In this document: piece after piece, positions 9,715-18,229 of the stretch
Numbering within the stretch: the first letter of the stretch is position 1
Layout: each line of letters begins with the position of its first letter
Source: CF-46 sp963760735
GTDB lineage: Bacteria > Chloroflexota > Limnocylindria > Limnocylindrales > CSP1-4
NCBI GenBank assembly: GCA_963760735.1
Contig: CAVXEB010000007.1
Location: 729,594-793,593, forward strand
DNA length: 64,000 bases
Direction of reading: 5' to 3'
Made by a program: the position numbers and the translations under genes
The notes under the pieces: generated by a model
Told to the model about the DNA's origin: nothing
The model's input: the letters and a program-made list of their open reading frames with translations, nothing else
Database searches by the model: none

Positions 9715-9893
9715 CGTCGTGGCGCGTGCTCATGAGGATGGGTGCCCCACCCCTGCGGACGCATCACCCGGGACGAGGCTAGCCCGCGGACAGGGGCCGG
9801 CCTAGCGTGCGTACACGTCGAGTCGGGGGCGGTGCAGACGAGACTGTGGCGGGAACGACCGCCACGACCCGGCGACCGTGGCCCGGGGCGTCA

Positions 9894-11564
9894 CTACCAG
9901 GGAAGCAGACCCTTCGACGCGTCGTAGATCTGGCCCAGGACGACCCTCCCGTCGCCGGCCGGATCCATGAAGTTCGGCTGGGCCTTGTCGAGGATCAGGT
10001 GCGGCCGCATCCGGGCCTGGACGAGCGTCGGCCCGTGAAAGGTCAGTTCGAGGGTGATCCCCTCCATCGTCGGCTCGGACCACGTCTGGTCGAACACGAA
10101 GTTGCCGAGGGCGTACCAGATCGGCTGGCCGTGGTAGACCTCCATCGCCCCGGCCCAGTGGGCGTGGTTGCCGATGACCATGTCGGCGCCGGCATCGATG
10201 GCCGCATGGGCCAGCTTCTGCTGGCCGCCGAACGGCGTCGGGTCGTACTCCGTCCCCCAGTGGGGGAAGACGATCACGACCTGGGCGCCGGCCTTGCGCG
10301 CCGCCGCGACATCGGCCTTCAATGCCGAGACCGACATCTGGGCGCTGCCGGCCCGGTCGGCGGTCGCGGCATAGGACTTCGCGATCGTGTCGTAGGCGAG
10401 GAAGGCGACCTTGGTCCCGCCCGCGGTCAGGATCGCGGGCTTGCGGGCGGCGGCGAGGTTCTTGCCGGCCCCGCTCGCCCTGATCCCGTGGTCCTTGAGG
10501 TTGGCGATCGTCTGGAGGATCCCGACGCCGCCGGCGTCGCGGATGTGGTTGTTCGCGATCCCGACCCAGTCGATCCCGGCCTTCGCGAGTCCCGCGATCA
10601 GCTTCGGGTCCGCGGAGAACACCGTCCCCGACGTGTGGTAGCGGAAGCTGTCGGGCGCCGGGTTCTCGAAGTTGGCGATCGACAGGTCGGCCGACTCGAT
10701 GAGGTGCCGAACGACGCCAGCGTTGCCCGTTCGCCGGGTGTAGGGAAGGTCCCAGCCGAGCGGCGAGCAGTCCTTGCAATGGCCGGTGATGTCAGCCGTG
10801 CCGCCGTTGAACGGGAAGTCCGCGCCCTTGCCCTTGATCTTCAGCGTCTGGGCCACGCCGCGGTCGAGCATGATGTCGCCGCCGGCGACGATCGTCCAGG
10901 ACGCGGCCGGGTCGAACACCGGCGTGTCGGCCGGCTGCGGGAGGCGGGCCGTGAGCCTCCAGTCGCCGGTCGTCTTGACGGCGTCGACGCCGAACAGGAA
11001 CCGGCCGCCCCAGCCGAGGGCGCGGACGCCGGGCGTCACCGCGTCGGCGCGGAGGATGCCGAGGCGCTGGCGGTTCTTCGCGAGGTCGCGGGTGAGGGTG
11101 GCCGCGTTCGCGGCACGGATCAGCTTCGGCGTTCCGGACGGCAGGTCGACTCCGAGCCCGGCGAGGACGGCGTCCGCCTCGTCGCCGACGACCTCCAGCG
11201 CCTGCCACGTCGGGCTCGTCCCGGCCAGGGTCTTCCGGACGTCGTCGCGGCCGATGCTCGTGGCGGTCGTCCGGAACTGGGCAACCGGCACGATCGGGAC
11301 ATCGGCGGTCACGGTGGCGACGCTCGGGCTCGGCGACGGTGACGGTGACGGCGGGGCGGGCGCGGACGTGTCTCCGGACGACGCGGTCGGGCCGGCGGAG
11401 GCGGTGGGCGACCCGGCCGGTGATGGGCTGGCCGCGGCAATGCCGCCTGTCGACGGGCCCGGCGACGCCGAGCCGGCCGGCGCCGGCGCGCCCCAGCCGA
11501 TGGCCGAGCCGGCGACCGCAACGAGCAGGGCACCGATCGCGACGGCCAGCGGAAGGCGTTTCAC
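9894..11564 (-). CDS. Secreted CapA-family (PGA_cap) metallophosphatase-like protein
   Basis: About 556 residues from a GTG start. An N-terminal signal (KRLPLAVAIGALLVAVAGSA) is followed by a long Ala/Ser/Pro low-complexity linker to about residue 100, a domain of unknown role to about 215, and a C-terminal CapA/PGA_cap domain: VAGGDIMLDRGVAQ, ANFENP, WVGIANNHIRDAGG, VFPHWGTEYDP, and VIGNHAHWAGAMEVYHG with LGNFVFDQ. These motifs carry the metal-ligand Asp, Asn and His residues of the calcineurin-like fold. Members act in poly-gamma-glutamate capsule synthesis or as extracytoplasmic phosphatases. No capB/capC is nearby, so capsule synthesis is not supported here. No strong ribosome-binding site is visible. 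Confidence 0.85.
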   Translation of the reverse strand: MKRLPLAVAIGALLVAVAGSAIGWGAPAPAGSASPGPSTGGIAAASPSPAGSPTASAGPTASSGDTSAPAPPSPSPSPSPSVATVTADVPIVPVAQFRTTATSIGRDDVRKTLAGTSPTWQALEVVGDEADAVLAGLGVDLPSGTPKLIRAANAATLTRDLAKNRQRLGILRADAVTPGVRALGWGGRFLFGVDAVKTTGDWRLTARLPQPADTPVFDPAASWTIVAGGDIMLDRGVAQTLKIKGKGADFPFNGGTADITGHCKDCSPLGWDLPYTRRTGNAGVVRHLIESADLSIANFENPAPDSFRYHTSGTVFSADPKLIAGLAKAGIDWVGIANNHIRDAGGVGILQTIANLKDHGIRASGAGKNLAAARKPAILTAGGTKVAFLAYDTIAKSYAATADRAGSAQMSVSALKADVAAARKAGAQVVIVFPHWGTEYDPTPFGGQQKLAHAAIDAGADMVIGNHAHWAGAMEVYHGQPIWYALGNFVFDQTWSEPTMEGITLELTFHGPTLVQARMRPHLILDKAQPNFMDPAGDGRVVLGQIYDASKGLLPW

Positions 11565-11628
11565 CGGCGGGATTGTGCCACGGGCGCCGGGGACGGCCCG
11601 ATCACCGGCGGAGTCGACGGGCAGAAGA

Positions 11629-11658
11629 ACGCCCCGTCCGGGCGGGCGGACGGGGCGT
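11629..11658 (-). terminator. Intrinsic terminator of tRNA-Asp
   Basis: A perfect 11-bp stem (ACGCCCCGTCC with its complement, 8-base loop) lies 15 bases beyond the tRNA-Asp 3' end in the minus direction and is followed by TTCTTCTG. Stem strength, position and the T-rich tail make a factor-independent terminator likely. Confidence 0.75.
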
Positions 11659-11673
11659 GAGGAAGATGCAGGT

Positions 11674-11750
11674 TGGCGGACCCGACCGGATTCGAACCGG
11701 CGATCTCCAGCGTGACAGGCTGGCATGTTGGGCCGCTACACCACGGGTCC
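11674..11750 (-). tRNA. tRNA-Asp (anticodon GTC)
   Basis: On the minus strand a 77-base cloverleaf begins GGACCCGTGGTGTAGCGG. The acceptor stem GGACCCG pairs with CGGGTCC, the anticodon arm is CCAGC-CTGTCAC-GCTGG with GTC at the anticodon position, the T arm contains GGTTCGAATCC, and discriminator G plus an encoded CCA end the gene. All stems pair. Confidence 0.96.
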
Positions 11751-11834
11751 GTGTGCGAGTGCGGAGGATAGCAGGCTCCGCTCACCTTGTCGTCCGATGC
11801 GACACCGCCTCCGGCCGAGCCCGCTGCACGGTGG

Positions 11835-13532
11835 TCAGGGCCCGACGATGTACGGGTACCAGCCTTCGCCGAGCTGGCCGAATCGAACGAGGATCCGGCC
11901 GTCGACGGCGTCGTGAAGGGTGAGTGACGACTGCCACGGGGCGTTCTGTCCGTTGGCGTCCACCCCGGGCGCCCCGATGGCGGCGATCACCGTCCCGCCC
12001 AGGATCGGCTGGACAGAGACGTACTGGGCGGCCGGCGTCCAGTGACCCACGAGCGCGAGCGTCGCCGGGTCGACGACGAACACGCCGAGGCTCTTCGGGT
12101 TGCCGCCGTCGGTCGAACCCGGCTGTCCGTACCCGACGAGGTAGATCCGGCTGCCGTCCGGCGCCCCGGTCATCTCCGTCGTCGCGTAGCGCCCGACCGT
12201 CGACGTCGGCCTGACCCAGACGGGGGCGACACCGGGCAGGGCCTGGCTGCCGGCAGCCCCCTCGAGCAGCGGGTCGAAGTGCTTCGTCGTGGAGCTCGGC
12301 CGGTCGAGGTCGACGCGGACGATGTTCTGGGCCGTGGAGTCCCAGAGCCAGACGACGTCGTTCGCCCGGTCCAACAGCGGCTCCGAGTACCAGTTGTCCG
12401 TGTTGGGAAGCTCCATCCGCAGGACCTCGTGGGCGTCACGATCGAGCCTGACGAGCTGCCAACTCGACCGGCCCGCCGCGTTGTCGTAGTTGGCGCACGT
12501 GGCCACGAAGGCGTCATCGCGGAGGAAGGCGGTGCCGTTGCAGTAGGGAGGCAGGGTGGCGAGGTCCTTCGCGGGGCCGACGGCGTCGACCGCCCCATCG
12601 GCGCCCAGCTCCACTCGCCAGCCGAAGCTCTCGATCGAGAGCGTGGCGTTGTCGGTGTACTGCTGGATGGTCGACCACACGAAGGCCAGCCGCCCGTCGG
12701 GCGACCGGCGGACGACCGGGCCGTACACGTCCGTATAGACCTGGAGGGGCGTCGCTCCGGGGAGTGGCGACTCCGACGGCGCCGGGGAGACGGCGGGCGG
12801 TGGGACGTTCCGACGTCCGAGCGACGTCGGCGGTCCGCTCGAGCCGGCGACGAGGTCGATCCGGCGGGCGCTGTAGCTCCAGACGGTGCCGGTGCGCTCG
12901 CCGGCAACGAGCAGGGCCGAGCGCCCGTCCGGTGCCGCCTCGATGTCCGTCTGGACGCCGCTCGAGCCGCGGTCGGGGTCGCTCTGCCCGCGGAGGGTCG
13001 CGACCGTCTTGCGACCGAGCTCGCCGCCGTTCGCGTCGAGCCGGACGACCTGGACGTCCCGCTCCACGCCGTTGTCGGGCGTCGGGCGCTCGGCGAGGCA
13101 GACGCAGGTCCACCCGACGCCGTCGGGCGCCCGCTGGATCGCGTCGGTTCCGGGCATCGCGGCGGTCCCGTTGGACAGCGATCCGGACTCCAGGTTCACG
13201 ACCCGGAAGGTGTCCGTCCAGATCGCGATCTGGCCGCTGATCGATCGATCGTCCGGGCGCGTGACCGCCGGCAGCGGCGTCGGGCCGAACGGGACGGTCG
13301 GGGCCGGCGTCGGGGTCGCGGTCGGCGACGGGACAGGCGTCGCGAAGAACGCGACATTGAAGTTCGGCCGCTCGGCCAGGCGCGGCCCGATCCAGGCGGT
13401 CGCGACGATCCCGATCGCGACAGCGAGGACGACGACCATCCCGATCCGCCGGCGCCGTGACCCACGCGCCGACGAACCGCCGATCCGGACCGGCGTGACG
13501 GCGTAGCCCTCGTCCCCTCGTCGATCGGTCAT
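11835..13532 (-). CDS. Membrane-anchored extracytoplasmic protein, beta-propeller-like, function unknown
   Basis: A 565-residue protein with a short cytoplasmic N-terminus rich in Arg (SSARGSRRRRIG), one membrane segment at about residues 32-50 (MVVVLAVAIGIVATAWIG) and a Pro/Thr linker (VPSPTATPTPAPTVPFGPTP). The rest is an extracytoplasmic domain with repeated strand patterns such as SPDGRLAFVWSTIQQY, NDVVWLWDSTAQNIVRVD and GAPDGSRIYLVGYGQPG, suggesting a beta-propeller. No enzymatic motif is seen. The two cysteines in WTCVCLAE could form a disulfide or bind metal. The likely role is a surface-exposed sensor or binding protein, by architecture only. A TAGGTT hexamer lies 5 bases before the ATG, so the transcript may be leaderless. 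Confidence 0.7.
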   Translation of the reverse strand: MTDRRGDEGYAVTPVRIGGSSARGSRRRRIGMVVVLAVAIGIVATAWIGPRLAERPNFNVAFFATPVPSPTATPTPAPTVPFGPTPLPAVTRPDDRSISGQIAIWTDTFRVVNLESGSLSNGTAAMPGTDAIQRAPDGVGWTCVCLAERPTPDNGVERDVQVVRLDANGGELGRKTVATLRGQSDPDRGSSGVQTDIEAAPDGRSALLVAGERTGTVWSYSARRIDLVAGSSGPPTSLGRRNVPPPAVSPAPSESPLPGATPLQVYTDVYGPVVRRSPDGRLAFVWSTIQQYTDNATLSIESFGWRVELGADGAVDAVGPAKDLATLPPYCNGTAFLRDDAFVATCANYDNAAGRSSWQLVRLDRDAHEVLRMELPNTDNWYSEPLLDRANDVVWLWDSTAQNIVRVDLDRPSSTTKHFDPLLEGAAGSQALPGVAPVWVRPTSTVGRYATTEMTGAPDGSRIYLVGYGQPGSTDGGNPKSLGVFVVDPATLALVGHWTPAAQYVSVQPILGGTVIAAIGAPGVDANGQNAPWQSSLTLHDAVDGRILVRFGQLGEGWYPYIVGP

Positions 13533-13590
13533 GTCTCAACCTACACTGACGGCGGCCGCGCCGTTCGCGTTCAATCGCAGGGCAGCGACC

Positions 13591-13596
13591 TATACT
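13591..13596 (+). promoter_or_regulatory. Putative -10 element (TATACT) of the threonine aldolase gene
   Basis: TATACT lies 8 bases before the ATG at 13605, too close for a normal leader with a Shine-Dalgarno site, and none is visible. This suggests transcription starting at or next to the start codon. No clear -35 element is seen. Confidence 0.45.
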
Positions 13597-13604
13597 CGCC
13601 GCCC

Positions 13605-14714
13605 ATGACCGCGATCGATCTGCGCTCAGACACGGTGACGCACCCGACCGACGAGATGCGACGAGCGATGGCCGCCGCCGAGGTCGGCGACGACGTCTGG
13701 GGCGAGGATCCGACGGTCAACGCGCTCGAGGAGCGGGCGGCCGAGCTGCTCGGCAAGGAGGCGGGACTGTTCGTCTCGTCGGGCACGATGGGCAACCTCG
13801 TCTCGCTGATGGCCCACGTCCCCCGCGGTGGCGAGATCATCGCCGGCGCCCAGAGCCACATCGTCCGCGATGAGGCGGCCGGCCACGCGGTGGTCGTCGG
13901 CGCGAGCGTCCTCCAGCTCCGTGACCGCCCGGACGGGACGCTCGACCCGGACGAGGTCGCCGCGGCGTTCCGCGACCCGACCGATGCCCACGAACCGCTG
14001 ACGAGCCTCGTGGCGATCGAGAATGCCCACAGCCATTCGGGCAACCAGCCCATCAACGTCGCGGCAACCGCCCACATGGCCGAGCTCGCGCATGCGCGCG
14101 GCGTGCCGCTCCACGTCGACGGCGCCCGGTTCTTCAACGCCGTCATCGCCCTCGGCGTCCGGCCCACGGACCTCGCGGGACCTGCGGACTCCGTGACGTT
14201 CTGCCTGTCGAAGGGGCTGTCGTGCCCGGCCGGCTCCGTCGTCGTCGGAGACCGGGCGTTCATCGGACGGGCTCGCCGCGCCCGGAAGCTGCTCGGCGGC
14301 GGGATGCGCCAGTCGGGCGTGCTGGCCGCGGCGGGGCTCATCGCCCTGCGGGACGGCACCGACGGGATGATCGCCCGGCTCGCGGACGATCACGCCAACG
14401 CCCGCCGGCTCGCCGACCGGCTGGCAGCGACCCACGGCGTCCGCTCACCGGGCGACATCGCCCAGCCGGGCGAGGGTCCGCTCGACCCCCGCCGGGTGAC
14501 GACCAACTTCGTCCTCTTCCGGGTCGCCGCCGACCGCGGCGCGTTCCTTGCCGCGGCGGAGGCCCGCGGTGTCCGCCTCGACTGGTACCCCCACGGACAG
14601 GTCCGGGCTGCAACCCATCGCGGGATCACCGGGGCGGATGCCGATCGCGCCGCGGAGCTGATCGCCGACGCGCTCGCCGAGGTCGGCAGCCCCCGCGTGG
14701 CGGTCCCGTCCTGA
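13605..14714 (+). CDS. ltaE: Low-specificity L-threonine aldolase (PLP-dependent, beta-eliminating lyase family)
   Basis: A 369-residue fold-type I PLP enzyme that cleaves L-threonine or L-allo-threonine to glycine and acetaldehyde. It begins AIDLRSDTVTHPTDEMRRAM, the hallmark of this family, continues with EDPTVNALEERAAELLGKEAGLFVSSGTMGN, and has the PLP Asp in LHVDGARFFNA and the Schiff-base Lys in FCLSKGLSCPAGS near residue 202. The length is typical. It is probably leaderless. DUF885 follows on the same strand 64 bases downstream. Confidence 0.93.
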   Translation: MTAIDLRSDTVTHPTDEMRRAMAAAEVGDDVWGEDPTVNALEERAAELLGKEAGLFVSSGTMGNLVSLMAHVPRGGEIIAGAQSHIVRDEAAGHAVVVGASVLQLRDRPDGTLDPDEVAAAFRDPTDAHEPLTSLVAIENAHSHSGNQPINVAATAHMAELAHARGVPLHVDGARFFNAVIALGVRPTDLAGPADSVTFCLSKGLSCPAGSVVVGDRAFIGRARRARKLLGGGMRQSGVLAAAGLIALRDGTDGMIARLADDHANARRLADRLAATHGVRSPGDIAQPGEGPLDPRRVTTNFVLFRVAADRGAFLAAAEARGVRLDWYPHGQVRAATHRGITGADADRAAELIADALAEVGSPRVAVPS

Positions 14715-14778
14715 AGGGCCGTGCCTGCAGAAAACCCGCCGGTGGGCGACACTCGCCGGGCAGTCCAGGAGTGATGCA

Positions 14779-16524
14779 TTGAGCCCTTCCCTCGAGGACG
14801 TCCCGCTGACCCGTCCCGAGCCCGCCGGCCGCCCCGGCCCGCTCGACGACCACCTCTACGATCTCGTCGAGGGCCACTTCCGGGCCCTGGTCCGACAGAA
14901 CCCGATCCTCGGGACGTACCTCGGAATCCACACCGAGGACCACTGGTTCGGCAACGGCACGCGCGACGCCGTCCTCGGTGAGCTCGACGGGGAGCGGGCC
15001 CATCTGGCCGCCCTCGAGGCGATCGATCCGGAGCACCTGTCGCCCGACGCGCGGTTCGAGCGAGATCTCGAGATCCACAACACCCGCCGGTCGATCTTCG
15101 ACACCGCGGAGGTCCGGACGTGGGAGCGCCGGTCGACGGCCCTCGACCTGATCGGCGACGGCCTGTTCCTGATCTTCGCCCGCGACTACGCACCGCTGCC
15201 CGAGCGCCTCGACGCGATCGCCAGCCGGCTCGAAGCCGTTCCGACGTTCCTCGACGAGGCCCGGACGCGCGCGGTCGTCCCCCAGGTCCGGGCGTGGCAG
15301 GAGCTCGAGATCGAGTCCGCCGCGGACCTGCCCTCGTTCTTCGCCGAGATCACCGGCGCGGGCGCGACCTTGCCGGAAGCGGAGCGCCGCCGCCTCGAGA
15401 CCGCCGCCGACGACGCGCGGGCCGCGATCGTCGACTACGCGGGCTGGCTGAAGGAGTCCCTGGCCGGCGGAACCGACGACTGGAGCCTCGGGAGCGAGCG
15501 ATACGACGAGCTCGTCGGACTTCGCGGCTTCGACGGACTGGATGCCGACGCGATCCTCGAGATCGGCGAGGACCAGCTCGAGATGCAGAAGGCGGCCCGG
15601 ATCCGGGCGGCCGCCGAGATGGACGACCGGGCGACCGAGGCGGCGGTCATCGACCGCCTGAAGAGCGACCATCCGGCGACGTTCGAGGAGGCCCTCGAGG
15701 CCTACCGCGACGCCATGCTCCGGGCGCGCGCGCACCTCATCGAGCGGGACATCGCGACCGTCCCCGCAGGCGAGCGGATCGAGGTCGTCGAGACGCCCGA
15801 GTACCTCCGCAACGTCATCCCCTTCGCGGCCTATTTCTCGCCGCCGAAGTTCGATCCGGACCCGCAGGGCATCTACATCGTGACCCCGTCGGTCGGGCAC
15901 GACCCGAACGCGATGCGCGAGCACAACTACAGCGCGATCAGCAACACGAGCATCCACGAGGCGTACCCGGGCCACCATCTCCAGCTGACCGTGGCGAACG
16001 GCCATCCGTCGCTGAGCCGGCTCCTGACCGACGCTCCGGAGTTCGTCGAGGGCTGGGGGATGTACTCCGAGCAGCTGATGCGCGAGCAGGGCTTCGACGA
16101 CGCCGCGCACTTCCGGGTGAACATGCACACCGACGCGATCTGGCGGGCCTGCCGGATCATCCTCGACGTCCGGATGCACCGGGGCGAGGTCTCGATCGAC
16201 GAGGCGATCCGGTTCATCGTCGCCGAGACCAGCTTCGAGGAGGCGAACGCGCGAGCCGAGGTCCGTCGCTACACGTACACGCCGACGTACCAGCTGTCCT
16301 ACCTGCTCGGCAAGGTCCTCCTGCTCCAGCTCCGGGCGGACGAGCAGGCGCGCCTCGGCGATCGGTTCTCGCTCCGCGACTTCCACGACATGCTCCTCCG
16401 CAACGGGTCGCTGCCGATCAGCTTCCATCGCCGGCTCCTCCGCGAGCGGCTGGCCGCCGGCTCGCAGCCCCCGGGCGAGCGGGGCAACGGTGGGAGCGGG
16501 GCGAGCCGGGCCGCCCGCACCTGA
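14779..16524 (+). CDS. DUF885 family protein, putative metal-dependent peptidase-like
   Basis: A 581-residue protein of the DUF885 family. The family signature NTSIHEAYPGHHLQLT, with an HExxxGHH-like zinc-ligand cluster, is near residue 391, and FVEGWGMYSEQLMRE follows, giving a probable third ligand Glu. Members are soluble, mostly helical proteins thought to be metallopeptidases; no substrate is established. The start is TTG at 14779, 6-10 bases after CAGGAG. No signal peptide is seen, so it is probably cytoplasmic. The downstream hisA GTG follows the stop by four bases, so the two are co-transcribed. Confidence 0.88.
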   Translation: MSPSLEDVPLTRPEPAGRPGPLDDHLYDLVEGHFRALVRQNPILGTYLGIHTEDHWFGNGTRDAVLGELDGERAHLAALEAIDPEHLSPDARFERDLEIHNTRRSIFDTAEVRTWERRSTALDLIGDGLFLIFARDYAPLPERLDAIASRLEAVPTFLDEARTRAVVPQVRAWQELEIESAADLPSFFAEITGAGATLPEAERRRLETAADDARAAIVDYAGWLKESLAGGTDDWSLGSERYDELVGLRGFDGLDADAILEIGEDQLEMQKAARIRAAAEMDDRATEAAVIDRLKSDHPATFEEALEAYRDAMLRARAHLIERDIATVPAGERIEVVETPEYLRNVIPFAAYFSPPKFDPDPQGIYIVTPSVGHDPNAMREHNYSAISNTSIHEAYPGHHLQLTVANGHPSLSRLLTDAPEFVEGWGMYSEQLMREQGFDDAAHFRVNMHTDAIWRACRIILDVRMHRGEVSIDEAIRFIVAETSFEEANARAEVRRYTYTPTYQLSYLLGKVLLLQLRADEQARLGDRFSLRDFHDMLLRNGSLPISFHRRLLRERLAAGSQPPGERGNGGSGASRAART

Positions 16525-16528
16525 CCAG

Positions 16529-17230
16529 GTGCAGGTCATCCCGGCAATCGATCTCGATCGCGGCCGCTCACGGGTCGTCTTCTGGCCGGGTGCCTCGACC
16601 GGCGTCGGGGCCCCGACCGACCGACCGGACCGGATCGCCGAGCAGTTCGTGGCCGGCGGCGCGCGACTGATCCACCTCGTGGACTTCGGTGGGGCGCGAT
16701 CGGGCCGGCCCGAGAACCTCGAGGCGGTCGGGGCGATCGCCTCGCGGGTCGCGGTTCCGATCCAGCTCGCGGGCGGCGTCGACACGGCCGACGGGATCCG
16801 GCTCGCCTTCGCGGCCGGCGCGACCCGGGTCGTGACGTCGATGGCGATCGTCGACGACCCGACGGCACTCGCGGCCGCCCTCGAGGTCGCCGGCGCATGG
16901 CTCGCGGTCGGCCTCGACCCGCGTCCGGAGCGTCTCGCCGCCTTCCCCTGGCAGCGTGGCGGATCGCCGACGCTCGCCGGCGTCGTCGGGGAGCTGGCCT
17001 CGCTCGGCGTGACCCGGTTCGTCCTCGCTCACGGGGGACAGACGCCGGACCCCGCGATTCTCGGCCCGATCGCCGCCCGGCCGGATATCGACGTCCTCGT
17101 CGCCGGGGGCGCGTCCGACCTCGACGGCATCCGCCGCCTGCGCGACGCGGGGATCGCGGGCATCATCCTCGGCGAGGCCCTGCTCTCCGGGGCGATCGAT
17201 TTCCCCGCGGCCGTCGAGGCCGCCGCATGA
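16529..17230 (+). CDS. hisA: HisA-like phosphoribosyl isomerase
   Basis: A 233-residue (beta/alpha)8 barrel. It opens VQVIPAIDLDRGRSRVV with the first catalytic Asp of the HisA/HisF fold, contains the phosphate-binding half LAGGVDTADGIRLAFAAGATRVV, a second Asp in AVGLDPRPERLAAFPW, and the C-terminal phosphate loop VAGGASDLDGIRRL-GIILGEALLSGAI. HisA isomerises ProFAR to PRFAR in histidine synthesis. The region around the second Asp is divergent (usually IDARxG), and no other his gene is visible, so a paralogue with a related isomerase function is possible. A GTG start four bases after the DUF885 stop is used. Confidence 0.83.
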   Translation: MQVIPAIDLDRGRSRVVFWPGASTGVGAPTDRPDRIAEQFVAGGARLIHLVDFGGARSGRPENLEAVGAIASRVAVPIQLAGGVDTADGIRLAFAAGATRVVTSMAIVDDPTALAAALEVAGAWLAVGLDPRPERLAAFPWQRGGSPTLAGVVGELASLGVTRFVLAHGGQTPDPAILGPIAARPDIDVLVAGGASDLDGIRRLRDAGIAGIILGEALLSGAIDFPAAVEAAA

Positions 17231-17252
17231 CCGGCCGGCCGGAAGGAGTTCC

Positions 17253-17744
17253 ATGACGAGCGTCACGATCGCGACCGAGAAGGGCGACATCGACGTCGAC
17301 CTGTTCACGACCGACGCCCCGAAGGCGAGCCAGAACTTCGTCGACCTGGCGAAGAAGGGCTACTACGACGACGTGATCTTCCATCGCGTCATCCCGGGGT
17401 TCGTCGCCCAGGCCGGCGACGGCCAGCACGGGAAGAAGACGTCGCTGAACGCGGGTCGGGTCGGGACGGGCGGACCGGGCTACACGTTCGAGGACGAGCC
17501 GGTCAAGGGCGACTACGTCCGCGGCGCGCTCGCGATGGCGAACGCGGGACCGAACACGAACGGCAGCCAGTTCTTCATCTGCCACCAGGACCTGACGAAC
17601 AAGCTGCCGAAGAACTACACCCTGTTCGGCCAGGTGACGAAGGGGATGGACGTCGTCGACACGATCGTCGGGGCGCCGCGCAACAGCCGCGACCTGCCGG
17701 ACGATCCGGTGGCGATCACCGGGATCACGATCCACGAGGGCTGA
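17253..17744 (+). CDS. Cyclophilin-type peptidyl-prolyl cis-trans isomerase
   Basis: A 163-residue single-domain cyclophilin starting MTSVTIATEKGDIDVDLFTTDAPKASQNFVDL. Active-site motifs are visible: IFHRVIPGFVAQAGD (catalytic Arg and Phe), GALAMANAGPNTNGSQFFI and NYTLFGQVTKGMDVVDTI. There is no signal peptide, so it acts in the cytoplasm on Xaa-Pro bonds during protein folding. GGAAGGAG precedes the ATG by about 6 bases. It is 22 bases after hisA and probably ends this transcription unit. Confidence 0.95.
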   Translation: MTSVTIATEKGDIDVDLFTTDAPKASQNFVDLAKKGYYDDVIFHRVIPGFVAQAGDGQHGKKTSLNAGRVGTGGPGYTFEDEPVKGDYVRGALAMANAGPNTNGSQFFICHQDLTNKLPKNYTLFGQVTKGMDVVDTIVGAPRNSRDLPDDPVAITGITIHEG

Positions 17745-17769
17745 TCCATCGGCCGGAACGGCAGGGCTC

Positions 17770-17793
17770 GTTCGTTACGCGCGCGCAACGAAC
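17770..17793 (+). repeat. Inverted repeat after the cyclophilin gene
   Basis: GTTCGTT and AACGAAC form 7-bp arms around an alternating GC loop 25 bases past the cyclophilin stop. It could act as a terminator or a protein-binding site; there is no T tract. Confidence 0.4.
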
Positions 17794-17829
17794 GTTAAGG
17801 AATTTACACAACTGCCTGCGCCAAAACTC

Positions 17830-17858
17830 TTGGTTTTCGAGATCGATGCGGGTAGCAT
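17830..17858 (+). promoter_or_regulatory. Candidate sigma-70-type promoter in a gene-free stretch
   Basis: TTGGTT at 17830-17835 and TAGCAT at 17853-17858 are separated by exactly 17 bases, inside a locally AT-richer stretch between the cyclophilin and cupin-cyclase genes. Transcription would start near 17865 and run into the structured segment described next. Confidence 0.4.
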
Positions 17859-17864
17859 CCGGAT

Positions 17865-18034
17865 TGCGCTGCTGAGTCAGCCGAAGCTGCCCCAGCACCA
17901 AGGTCATGGGTAGGTAGGGTCAGGGTAGTCGGTGCAGCCGACGTGATAGATGCCCTTGGCGCGTGGCGGGCGTCCGGTTCGCCGGACTTTCACCGGGACA
18001 GCATCGAGGCCGGCTCCTCCGGGAGCCGGCCTCG
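17865..18034 (+). ncRNA. Candidate structured RNA, leader or small RNA, family unknown
   Basis: The 485-base stretch 17745-18229 has no convincing gene. Within it CCAAGG-T-CAT (17898-17907) can pair with ATG-C-CCTTGG (17950-17959), enclosing a hairpin GTCGG-TGCAG-CCGAC (17928-17942) and a G-rich strand with GGTAGGTAGGG. A strong hairpin ends the unit at 18034. It may be the leader of the cupin-cyclase gene or a free small RNA of about 170 bases. It does not match the known riboswitch or housekeeping RNA consensuses I tried (c-di-GMP-I, SRP RNA, 6S, tmRNA). The family is unknown and the call rests on manual folding. Confidence 0.3.
18005..18034 (+). terminator. Strong GC hairpin with TCCG loop
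   Basis: A perfect 13-bp stem (CGAGGCCGGCTCC and complement) closed by a TCCG tetraloop is followed by TACTATCT. It is strong enough to act as a terminator or attenuator upstream of the cupin-cyclase gene, although the T tract is poor. Confidence 0.6.
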
Positions 18035-18229
18035 TACTATCTCCGCGGCGCGCCCGGAACGCCCGATGCCTGCGTTGTCGCCTCCGCTCGCTCGCTCACG
18101 CACCCTCAAGTGCGCTCGCTCCCGCGCTCGGCTCCGCCTTGGCCTCGGCCGTCCGGGCGCGCCGCTTGGTCGATCCCGGTGGGCCCGGCGCGCGCTCGCC
18201 CGTCGACGCCTGGTCGACAATGGCCGTCG

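Noticed and set aside
14626..16785. 719-codon open frame on the minus strand opposite DUF885
   Set aside because: It mirrors the codon structure of the clearly coding plus-strand DUF885 and HisA genes, has low-complexity Arg/Asp/Val content and no domain. GC-rich genes often leave long antisense frames.
17898..17960. Resemblance of GGTAGGTAGGG to the c-di-GMP-I riboswitch
   Set aside because: Only a short GGTAGGTAG string matches; the conserved receptor, tetraloop and second stem are not found, so no known riboswitch is called.
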